Shown: piece after piece, positions 1 to 5,638 of the stretch
How the letters are laid out: the number at the start of each line of letters is the position of its first letter
Position numbering within the stretch: position 1 is the first letter of the stretch
Assembly: GCA_025996865.1 (NCBI GenBank)
Contig: BNTV01000168.1
Location: 1-7,979 of the forward strand
DNA: 7,979 nt
Source: Bacteroidia bacterium
GTDB taxonomy: Bacteria > Bacteroidota > Bacteroidia > Bacteroidales > Azobacteroidaceae
Reading direction: 5' to 3'
Notes under the pieces: model-generated
What the model was told of the DNA's origin: nothing
The model's input: the letters and a program-made list of their open reading frames with translations, nothing else
Databases searched by the model: none
Position numbers and translations under genes: made by a program

Positions 1-1080
1 GCAAATCTGACAACTACTGCCGTTGCGGGTGGCGGCGCCTGGACTTACATTGTCGGCGACGCCGATGCGCTTTACGTCATTCCGCAGGAAAACGAAGCTT
101 CTGATTTGAAGAATGCAACCCTGGTAGCCAGTGGCGACCCGGATCCTTCCGGCGGGTTTTATATCGAGATTACCTATAAGGAAAATGGTACCGGTGCGAC
201 AGACAGGACTTATGCGGTTCCTGTTCCGGCCATCGTTGGCGATGCGTATAAATCTTCCATCGCCTTTGAAATGGAACGGCAATATACGTTCCAGTTTGAA
301 CTGTTTGGCAAAAAACCCATCGAATTTAAAGGCGTTACGGTAAGCGATTACAGTACAGTTGAACAGGAAGAGCTGCTTCGTTTGCACTGGGCTGGTTCAA
401 ATATCTATTATGACGCTACGCTTAAGCACCTGACGTTTGCTGACAGCGACGATAAGAGCAAAGAGGAGTATCAGGGCGTGTTCTTCCAGTGGGGCAGCCT
501 TACAGGTATCTCGCCCGTAGGAGCATACGTTCAAGGTTCTACGGTGACTTATCCGATGGGAGGCGAGGCTACTACTACCGCTTCTCCGGCTTATACTGCT
601 ATTCCTCACGTTACTTCTAACCCCGGCACTTATCCCCGTGATGCTAAATACCTGACCGAAACAGCCCATAACCCTGCCGCCAAAGTAGGCGATATATGCA
701 AGTATTTAACAGAGCTGGGTTATGCTCCAAAGGGCAAACGCTGGCGTATGCCGACTGCGGCTGAGCTTGGAGACGCGGGCGATTACGCTAATGGCGCTGG
801 CGCTTGGACTGTTCCTTCTTCCGTGAATGCAGACGGAACCACTGCTTTTACCGGTGGAAAGAGGCTGCAAAAATTAAACACACCATACTTCCCCGCTTCC
901 GGGTGTCGTTTCTATTTGACGGGTGAATTGTTCTACGTGGGTACGTCCGGCTATGCATGGTCATCATCACCGAGCAGCTCTACTGGCGGCACCTACTTGT
1001 ACTTCCATAGCACGCAGGCGGGCACAGCGGGCGACTACTATCGGGCGACCGGCTTCCCTGTCCGCTGTGTGTCAGAATGA
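1..1080 (+). CDS. Fimbrillin-like surface protein with C-terminal FISUMP-type domain, 5' partial
   Basis: The reading frame is open from the first base to the TGA at 1078-1080 (359 codons), so the true start lies left of the window. An in-frame TTG at 106 is not a credible start because coding continues upstream of it. Codons 1-~115 resemble the end of a Bacteroidota fimbrillin (Mfa/FimA-like) beta domain, ending in a YTFQFELFG strand and VTVSDYS. Next comes a segment typical of these proteins (SNIYYDATLKHLTF, then VFFQWGSLTGISP), then KRWRMPTAAEL at codons 246-256, and a C-terminus ending GFPVRCVSE. This is the FISUMP / C-type-lectin-like arrangement found on cell-surface and pilus-associated proteins. 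The family assignment is from motif memory. The role, adhesion or ligand binding at the cell surface, is inference. The gene is visibly more GC-rich than those to its right. Its last ~60 codons look like a DGR variable region, annotated separately. Confidence 0.8.
   Translation, partial: ANLTTTAVAGGGAWTYIVGDADALYVIPQENEASDLKNATLVASGDPDPSGGFYIEITYKENGTGATDRTYAVPVPAIVGDAYKSSIAFEMERQYTFQFELFGKKPIEFKGVTVSDYSTVEQEELLRLHWAGSNIYYDATLKHLTFADSDDKSKEEYQGVFFQWGSLTGISPVGAYVQGSTVTYPMGGEATTTASPAYTAIPHVTSNPGTYPRDAKYLTETAHNPAAKVGDICKYLTELGYAPKGKRWRMPTAAELGDAGDYANGAGAWTVPSSVNADGTTAFTGGKRLQKLNTPYFPASGCRFYLTGELFYVGTSGYAWSSSPSSSTGGTYLYFHSTQAGTAGDYYRATGFPVRCVSE
892..1073 (+). other. Candidate DGR variable region (VR) at the 3' end of the surface-protein gene
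   Basis: From the PASG motif to the end of the gene, invariant scaffold residues (ASG, R, Y, G, L, VG, GY, WSSSP, L, F, S, GFPVRCV) alternate with positions that related Bacteroidota proteins, as I remember them, often fill with Asn. Here those positions are C, F, Y, T, S, G, H, D and similar, mostly from NNY codons (TGT, TTC, TAT, TAC, TCC, GGC, ACC, CAT, GAC). There is no Asn or Lys codon in the whole segment. This is what adenine-directed mutagenesis of AAY template codons would leave. The last 23 bases (1051-1073) contain no adenine and could act as the invariant, IMH-like end. No template repeat or reverse transcriptase is present in the window, so the assignment rests on pattern alone. 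The alternative is an ordinary, naturally divergent FISUMP paralogue. Confidence 0.5.
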
Positions 1081-1096
1081 TTGTGACCTGAGCTAA

Positions 1097-1130
1097 CCCC
1101 TCTGTTGAAGCGCTTACAGCAATGGAGGGG
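1097..1130. repeat. Imperfect hairpin just downstream of the adhesin gene
   Basis: CCCCTC (1097-1102) can pair with GAGGGG (1125-1130). The enclosed sequence contains a shorter TGT/ACA pairing around the palindrome AAGCGCTT (1108-1115). No T-run follows, so it is a poor intrinsic terminator. It begins 16 bases after the stop codon, close to where DGR target genes often carry a DNA hairpin, but the fold is weak. Confidence 0.35.
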
Positions 1131-1173
1131 GATGCGAAATTGTAAACAAGATGATGGGCGTTTCATGCCCTCG

Positions 1174-1215
1174 TAGAGACGCCCAATTGGGCGTCTCTAA
1201 ATTGGGCGTCTCTAA
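1174..1215. repeat. 26-base perfect palindrome plus tandem half-copy (REP-like element)
   Basis: Bases 1174-1199 form a perfect palindrome: TAGAGACGCCC, central AATT, then the exact reverse complement. The right half is repeated in tandem, so the 15-base unit ATTGGGCGTCTCTAA occurs at 1186-1200 and 1201-1215. A degenerate copy, GGGCGTTTC, lies at 1156-1164. From memory, palindromes of the form TAGAGACG...CGTCTCTA are dispersed intergenic repeats in several phyla. Copy number in this genome cannot be seen from the window. Confidence 0.8.
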
Positions 1216-1248
1216 CCAAGGTTTGGCCGGAATAATGGTATATATTCG

Positions 1249-1274
1249 ACAGGCGCAAATTCATTCGCGCCTGT
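1249..1274. repeat. GC-rich hairpin (ACAGGCGC/GCGCCTGT)
   Basis: An 8-base perfect inverted repeat, ACAGGCGC (1249-1256) and GCGCCTGT (1267-1274), encloses a 10-base AT-rich loop. No T-run follows, so it is not an obvious intrinsic terminator. It could be part of a composite repeat with the palindrome upstream and the terminator downstream. Confidence 0.5.
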
Positions 1275-1301
1275 GTGGGTATATTTTTACGTGTATATCG
1301 T

Positions 1302-1350
1302 GTGTGGAGATGCGCGGGAGCGTGTCTCCACACTTTTCTAAAACTTTTTT
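1302..1350 (+). terminator. Intrinsic terminator, likely for the adhesin transcript
   Basis: The arms GTGTGGAGATGCGC (1302-1315) and GCGTGTCTCCACAC (1320-1333) pair over 14 positions, two of them G-U wobbles, closed by a GGGA loop of the GNRA type. A T-rich tract (TTTTCTAAAACTTTTTT) follows directly. This is a strong rho-independent terminator about 220 bases after the adhesin stop. No other + strand gene lies between, so it most likely ends that transcript. Confidence 0.75.
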
Positions 1351-1398
1351 CCGTGTTTTTTGTTTATATAGTGTACATTCATAATAATATATTTTTTT

Positions 1399-1434
1399 AG
1401 AGGGCTGTCCAAAAAACTTTTGGGCAGCCCTTTT
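1399..1434. terminator. Second, probably bidirectional, intrinsic terminator
   Basis: GGGCTGTCCAAAA (1402-1414) pairs with TTTTGGGCAGCCC (1418-1430) with a single G-U wobble and a 3-base loop. A TTTT run follows on the + strand. A run of seven T's at 1392-1398 precedes it, giving an A-run on that side, so it is not optimal as a minus-strand terminator although the stem works both ways. It lies 65 bases after the first terminator and isolates the downstream genes from read-through. Confidence 0.75.
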
Positions 1435-1524
1435 CTGTACCTTAGGGTAAACACGGGGGCGCAAAGGCACAGTCCTGTCAGGCCGTCTTCAGGAGATTTC
1501 GAGATTAAGGCAAAAAAATTATTT

Positions 1525-1556
1525 TTTGATGCAACGTTTTGAGTATTTTTATCATA
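1525..1556 (+). promoter_or_regulatory. Possible promoter upstream of the membrane/beta-barrel gene
   Basis: TTTG (1525-1528) and TATTTTTA (1544-1551) resemble the Bacteroidota -33 TTTG and -7 TAnnTTTG elements, but the last -7 base is wrong and the 15-base spacing is short. GCAACGTTTT at 1531-1540 could instead be an ECF-sigma-type -35 (an AAC core) with TATCATA near 1549 as -10. Neither fit is convincing. A promoter is expected here because two terminators lie just upstream. Confidence 0.3.
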
Positions 1557-1582
1557 TATATTATATAAGAGAGAAATAAAAC

Positions 1583-2839
1583 ATGCAAAAAATAAATCAT
1601 CACATAGAAGAAGATAATTTCCGGAAAATTATAAAAGAAAAACTGGAAGGGTATTCCCTGCCGGTGCGTGAGGAAATTTGGAATAAAATTGAAAAAGGTA
1701 TAGACAAAAAGCCGCGAAAAATCGTTTTGTGGCCTTGGATTTCAGGAACTGCCGCCGCAGCCGCGGTGGCTTTATTGGCACTATTATTATTTCCTATTAA
1801 CGACAAAAAAATTAACAGTTATGAAACAACAAGTCCTTTATCCGACTATTCGGAAACAATTGACGAGAGCGTACCGGTTGAAACGGTTCATCGACCTGTT
1901 TCACCTTCGCCTGTCAAACCTGAAAGAGTTTTTGTTACCCGGAAAACAAAAGGAGAATATGCGGAATCCGGCTATTATCCTGAGATTGATATAATTAAAG
2001 GTGAAATTGTTTCGGAAGAAGAACCGGAAATTACACCCCCTGTCTCCGAATCGGAAATGAAGAACGCGCAAGTCCCCAATTTGAATCGACAGGAAAAGGT
2101 TGTTTTTCCGAACAGGGATCCTTTTGGAGATGATTCTCCTACCGTTAAAAAATCTCCAAAACGAAAAAGTATAGGTTTGTCTTTAGGTTCAGGCGGTAAC
2201 CTGTCGGCAATGAATACAAATTCCGGTAATAATTTGATGCAGGAGGGTGTCATCGGGCAGCTCCGAAGCAATTTTTATGATGCATCCTCCGAATCCAAAA
2301 CGGAAGAACGACTTCTTATCGAGGACTTTCCGGATGTTACTCACCGCGTTCCGTTGTCTTTCGGATTGACCGTAAAAAAAGAACTGAACCGGACTTTTTC
2401 CCTCGAAACCGGTTTGGTTTACACGTTCCTGGATTCCCGGTTTAAAAATCGCAGTTGGGAAAAGGAAGCCCTGTTGCAATTGCATTATATCGGAATTCCC
2501 GTGAATATTCAAGCCCGGATTTTGGGAAATAAAAAAAGCGATTGGGAAGTTTACCTTTCAGCCGGAGGTATGGTCGAAAAGGGAATTTATTCCCATTACA
2601 AACAGACAAATCAGGCAAAAGACAGCGAGGTTTTGACGATTGTTTCCAATGAAAAAATCAACGGTTTGCAGTATTCCGTCTCTTTTGCGCCGGGAATTGA
2701 CTATAAGATTTACCGGAATTACAGTGTTTATCTTGAACCTAAGATAAGTTATTGTTTTGATAATAAACAACCGGTTAGCGCACGTACCGAGCATCCGGTG
2801 GTCATTGGCGTAAATGCGGGATTGAGATTTTGTTGGTAG
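1583..2839 (+). CDS. Inner-membrane-anchored protein with C-terminal outer-membrane beta-barrel domain
   Basis: A 418-residue protein. Residues 1-46 are charged and helical (LPVREEIWNKIEKGIDKK) and resemble the cytoplasmic head of Bacteroidota membrane proteins that follow ECF sigma genes. Residues ~48-71 are one transmembrane helix with an alanine-rich core and positive residues before it, giving an N-in orientation. Residues ~72-195 are a low-complexity periplasmic linker rich in Ser, Pro, Glu and Lys. Residues ~196-418 alternate like an outer-membrane beta-barrel domain of the OMP_b-brl type (ETGLVYTFLDS, LHYIGIPVNIQ, VYLSAGGMVEKGIY, VYLEPKISYCFDN), ending in an aromatic residue, GLRFCW. 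One chain would therefore touch both membranes. I know this layout as common but poorly understood in Bacteroidales. Its usual sigma-factor neighbour is absent here. The ATG at 1583 follows an A-rich, SD-less leader. The specific function is unknown. Confidence 0.8.
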   Translation: MQKINHHIEEDNFRKIIKEKLEGYSLPVREEIWNKIEKGIDKKPRKIVLWPWISGTAAAAAVALLALLLFPINDKKINSYETTSPLSDYSETIDESVPVETVHRPVSPSPVKPERVFVTRKTKGEYAESGYYPEIDIIKGEIVSEEEPEITPPVSESEMKNAQVPNLNRQEKVVFPNRDPFGDDSPTVKKSPKRKSIGLSLGSGGNLSAMNTNSGNNLMQEGVIGQLRSNFYDASSESKTEERLLIEDFPDVTHRVPLSFGLTVKKELNRTFSLETGLVYTFLDSRFKNRSWEKEALLQLHYIGIPVNIQARILGNKKSDWEVYLSAGGMVEKGIYSHYKQTNQAKDSEVLTIVSNEKINGLQYSVSFAPGIDYKIYRNYSVYLEPKISYCFDNKQPVSARTEHPVVIGVNAGLRFCW

Positions 2840-2852
2840 TGATTGGGAGGGA

Positions 2853-2913
2853 GAGTTGAGAGTTGAGAATGGAGAATTGAGAGTTGAGAATTGAGAATGG
2901 AGAATTGAGAATG
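2853..2913 (+). repeat. Heptamer tandem repeat (GARTTGA/GAATGGA)
   Basis: Eight consecutive 7-base units fill 2853-2908, and a partial GAATG follows at 2909-2913. Calling GAGTTGA A, GAATGGA B and GAATTGA C, the order is A A B C A C B C. The strand is almost pure purine plus T, with no C at all. The repeat sits 13 bases after the stop of the beta-barrel gene and 55 bases before the next ATG. Slippage here would change spacing between the two genes but no reading frame. Confidence 0.9.
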
Positions 2914-2968
2914 TAAGGGGTGAGAGTTTAGATATTATGAATGTGAAAAAATAATTATTTGCTATTTT

Positions 2969-4240
2969 ATGAAAAGAATGTTTTTATTGTCCGTATTGGC
3001 AAGTCTGCTGATGGCTTGCGATTACACTTACACGGAAAAGGTTTCGTATCAGATTAACGAACCGGTATTTATGTCGGAAGCGGCATTCAGAAATTCAGTA
3101 AAAGTTACGAATGAACAACGAAAAATAAGCAATTATGGAAAGATATGTTTTTATAATGGTTATTTATTCATTTCGGAATCGGAAGTGGGAATTCACATTT
3201 TGGACAACCGAAATCCGTCACAGCCGCATAACGTCGGATTTATCGAACTATTAGGCAATGCCGATATTGCGGTCAAGGACAACAAGTTATATGCCGATTC
3301 CTATATTGATTTGGTGTGGTTTAACATTTCCGATCCGGCGAATCCTAAATTAGAAGGCCGTTTGGAAAATGCATTTCCGGAAGCGTTTCCGGTCGTTGAA
3401 AACGGCTACGGTTGCGATTACAGCATGATTTACAACGAAGACGGGAAAAAGAAAAGCGGAATTGTCGTTGGTTGGGCTTTGAAGCATCGGGTTGAAGACA
3501 TCGAGAAACGGTCCGGCGGTTGGTGGGGATCAGAAAAGGAAGGCTATGCGGTTAATAGTCCAAGTGGCGGGTCTATGTCTTCCGGAGTGAATGGGTCTAT
3601 GTCGAGATTCACACTGTACGACAAATACCTCTATGCCGTAATCAATTACCAAATGTGTATTTTTGATTTATCGGAATCCAGACCGGTTAATAAGGGAAGT
3701 CTTGTCGTCGGCAATGTAGAAACCATTTTCAGTTACAAAGACAACCTGTTTTTGGGAATGCCTACCGGAATGTCTATCTATTCGGTGAAAGATCCGTTGA
3801 ATCCCGAACGGTGTTCCACGATATGGCACGTGCTTGGTTGCGATCCGGTAGTGGTCGATAATGACTTGGCTTATGTTACCGTTCATTCGGGTAATTTCTG
3901 CGGACAGAACAACGACGAATTGTTCATCGTGGACGTCCGGGATGTGTATCATCCGAGCCAGTTGGTTTCTTACAAAATGACCAATCCCAAAGGCTTGGGT
4001 ATCGACAACGGTCTTTTGTTCTTGTGCGACGACGGCTTGAAAGTTTTCAGAATCGGAGAACCGCAAACGCTTATAGCCAATCAGATTCTGCATAAAAAAG
4101 GGATGGATGGCTTCGACTTGATTCCCTATGAAAATGTGTTGATGATGATTGCCGATGATGGCTTGTATCAGTATGATTATTCCAATTTGAATAATATCAG
4201 GGAGTTGAGTGTGATACAGATTCGAAAAACTACAAATTAA
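2969..4240 (+). CDS. LVIVD-repeat beta-propeller lipoprotein
   Basis: A 423-residue lipoprotein. The signal peptide MKRMFLLSVLASLLMAC has a lipobox (LMAC) with Cys17 as the lipidated residue. The body repeats a motif in which a hydrophobic strand ending in D or N is followed by P..P: HILDNRNPSQP (76-86), WFNISDPANPK (117-127), IFDLSESRPV (231-240), IYSVKDPLNPE (270-280) and FIVDVRDVYHPSQ (319-331). These are LVIVD-type repeats and suggest about seven propeller blades over residues 55-415. A Gly/Ser-rich insert (183-212) interrupts blades three and four. Such proteins are envelope lipoproteins without established enzymatic activity, probably binding platforms. The start is the ATG at 2969, with an AT-rich leader and no SD. 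The serpin gene follows after 13 bases, so the two are likely cotranscribed. Ligand unknown. Confidence 0.85.
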   Translation: MKRMFLLSVLASLLMACDYTYTEKVSYQINEPVFMSEAAFRNSVKVTNEQRKISNYGKICFYNGYLFISESEVGIHILDNRNPSQPHNVGFIELLGNADIAVKDNKLYADSYIDLVWFNISDPANPKLEGRLENAFPEAFPVVENGYGCDYSMIYNEDGKKKSGIVVGWALKHRVEDIEKRSGGWWGSEKEGYAVNSPSGGSMSSGVNGSMSRFTLYDKYLYAVINYQMCIFDLSESRPVNKGSLVVGNVETIFSYKDNLFLGMPTGMSIYSVKDPLNPERCSTIWHVLGCDPVVVDNDLAYVTVHSGNFCGQNNDELFIVDVRDVYHPSQLVSYKMTNPKGLGIDNGLLFLCDDGLKVFRIGEPQTLIANQILHKKGMDGFDLIPYENVLMMIADDGLYQYDYSNLNNIRELSVIQIRKTTN

Positions 4241-4253
4241 TAATAATTTGATT

Positions 4254-5495
4254 ATGAATGTAAAGCGATTTTTTTTGATTCCGTTTGCAATCATTGCAAT
4301 TTTTGCCTGTAACGATGACGCAAACGATGATAATCCCGTATTTGACACTCCAATAGAATTGAAATTGTCCACTACGGAAATGAAATTGACCGGTGAAGGT
4401 CAGATTTTTGGGATGGAGTTTTTTTCTGCCGTCACTGCGGAAGAAAGGGACAAGGAAAATATTGTCGTTTCCCCGCTGAGTCTCAACATGGCGTTGGCTA
4501 TGGTTTGGAACGGTGCGAACGGCGAAACCAAACAAGCCATCCAAAAAGCGATGGGAATGAGCGCTTATTCGCAAGAAGAAGTAAACGCCTATTTCAAAAA
4601 ATTGAAAGACATTTTGCCTAAAACCGATCCGACGACTAAATTATCCTTGGCTAATTCGGTTTGGACAAGGCAAGGTTTTTCGGTGAAAGAAAGTTTTTAC
4701 GACATCAACCGGAAGTGGTATGACGCCAAAGTCAGCGAATTGGATTTTAATTCCTCGACGGCAAAAGACGTTATCAATCAGTGGTGTTCCGACAATACCA
4801 ACGGTTTAATCAAGGAAATGATAACAATGATTCCTCGTGATGTTGTCATGTATTTGATGAACGCCCTTTATTTCAAAGGCGAATGGTCGAAAAATTACGG
4901 ATTTCCGAAATCCGACACGCACGAAGCCGGTTTCCTGCAAGAAAATGGAGAAACGGTTAAAGTGAAGATGATGAGTCAAAAAAGCGAACATCCGTATTAT
5001 TCCGACGAATATTTGGCTTTGACCTCTTTGCCTTATGGGAACGGCGCGTACAAAATGGTGTTTATTCTCCCGAACGGCTCTTTCGACAATATGATTAAGC
5101 GGCTGAAACAACCCGAATATTTGTCAAATTGTTTGCGAGGCGGCTCTAAGCAAGAAGTTAATTTATTTGTTCCGAAATTCAAAATTGAATATGAAGGCAA
5201 ATTGAACGAGCCTTTGACCCGGATGGGAATGGGGATTGCGTTCACCGATTTTGCCGATTTTTCGGGCATATCCGATGTTTCTTTGCTTATTTCGGAAGTC
5301 AAGCAAAAAACGTATATCGAAGTCAATGAAGAAGGTACCGAAGCGGCTGCGGTAACAAGTATCGGTGTGGACGTTACAAGTGTCGGTCCTCATCAACCTG
5401 TCACTTTCCTTGCCAACCGTCCGTTTTTGTTCTTGATTCAGGAAAGTTCGAGCGGTGTGATATTGTTTATGGGGAAAATTGGGAAGCCGGAGTAA
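4254..5495 (+). CDS. Serpin-family protease inhibitor, lipoprotein
   Basis: A 413-residue serpin. I chose the ATG at 4254 over an in-frame TTG at 4248: it gives a normal signal peptide (MNVKRFFLIPFAIIAIFAC) with Cys19 lipidated. The acidic CNDDANDDN after it resembles the export tag of Bacteroidota surface lipoproteins. The serpin fold spans about 40-413, with family blocks NIVVSPLSLNMAL (69-81), NALYFKGEW (203-211), FLANRPFLFLI and ILFMGKIG at the end. The hinge EEGTEAAAVTS (359-369) fits the inhibitory consensus with small residues at P12-P10, so the protein is probably a true suicide inhibitor. Counting from P17 Glu359 puts P1-P1' at Thr375-Ser376, with Val at P2. That suggests an elastase-like or broad target rather than a trypsin-like one. 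Target and surface location are inference. It probably protects the cell from host or competitor proteases. Confidence 0.93.
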   Translation: MNVKRFFLIPFAIIAIFACNDDANDDNPVFDTPIELKLSTTEMKLTGEGQIFGMEFFSAVTAEERDKENIVVSPLSLNMALAMVWNGANGETKQAIQKAMGMSAYSQEEVNAYFKKLKDILPKTDPTTKLSLANSVWTRQGFSVKESFYDINRKWYDAKVSELDFNSSTAKDVINQWCSDNTNGLIKEMITMIPRDVVMYLMNALYFKGEWSKNYGFPKSDTHEAGFLQENGETVKVKMMSQKSEHPYYSDEYLALTSLPYGNGAYKMVFILPNGSFDNMIKRLKQPEYLSNCLRGGSKQEVNLFVPKFKIEYEGKLNEPLTRMGMGIAFTDFADFSGISDVSLLISEVKQKTYIEVNEEGTEAAAVTSIGVDVTSVGPHQPVTFLANRPFLFLIQESSSGVILFMGKIGKPE

Positions 5496-5506
5496 AAAAT
5501 TAAATG

Positions 5507-5621
5507 ATTATCCGCTATTTTACCCCCAACCCCCTAAAGGGGGCTTTAGTGTCTGCGATGATGCACATTGTGCTACGGTAAAGTCCCCTTTAGGGGATTT
5601 AGGGGTGATTTTGCGGATAAT
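5507..5621. repeat. 115-base imperfect inverted repeat with CCCCTAAAGGGG cores
   Basis: ATTATCCGC (5507-5515) and GCGGATAAT (5613-5621) bound an imperfect inverted repeat with ~44-base arms. Each arm holds its own palindromic core, CCCCCTAAAGGGGG (5530-5543) and CCCCTTTAGGGG (5585-5596), each flanked by a further CCCC or GGGG run. GCACA/TGTGC (5563-5573) caps the centre. It can fold as one long hairpin or as two small ones. CCCCTAAAGGGG-type elements are, from memory, widespread intergenic repeats in Bacteroidota. No transposase is nearby. It fills nearly all of the 143-base gap between the serpin and GH20 genes. Confidence 0.85.
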
Positions 5622-5638
5622 TAGAAGATTATAGCATT

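Larger units (their letters stand above)
1081..1582. other. Gene-free 500-base intergenic region with repeats and terminators
   Basis: I see no credible gene here. In order it holds a weak CCCCTC/GAGGGG hairpin just after the adhesin stop, a GAGACGCCC palindrome with an extra tandem half-copy, a GC-rich hairpin, two strong terminator-like hairpins, an unrecognised stretch at about 1436-1510, and an AT-rich promoter-like tract before the next ATG. Short open frames in it consist of repeat sequence and show no family signature. It separates the more GC-rich upstream gene from the AT-richer downstream genes. Confidence 0.75.

Noticed and set aside
106..108. TTG as the start of the fimbrillin-like protein
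   Set aside because: The same frame is open and protein-like from the first base of the window, so the gene is 5' truncated rather than starting here.
397..669. Minus-strand open frame opposite the fimbrillin-like gene
   Set aside because: Shadow of the real coding frame with no recognisable protein features.
1151..1384. Open frame on the + strand in the intergenic region
   Set aside because: It is made of the palindromic repeat and both hairpins including a terminator; the predicted peptide has no family signature.
1436..1510. Possible tRNA or small RNA in the GC-richer stretch
   Set aside because: No cloverleaf, anticodon stem or TTCGA-type T-loop in the right context could be made out.
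2853..2913. CRISPR-like array
   Set aside because: The units are contiguous 7-mers with no spacers, so this is a simple tandem repeat.
4248..4253. TTG start two codons upstream for the serpin
   Set aside because: The ATG at 4254 gives a standard lipoprotein signal peptide, and the TTG is in an AT-rich spacer with no reason to prefer it.
3668..4372. Long (234-codon) open frame on the minus strand across the lipoprotein and serpin genes
   Set aside because: It lies antisense to two well-supported genes, has no recognisable motif, and its composition is that of a reverse-strand shadow.
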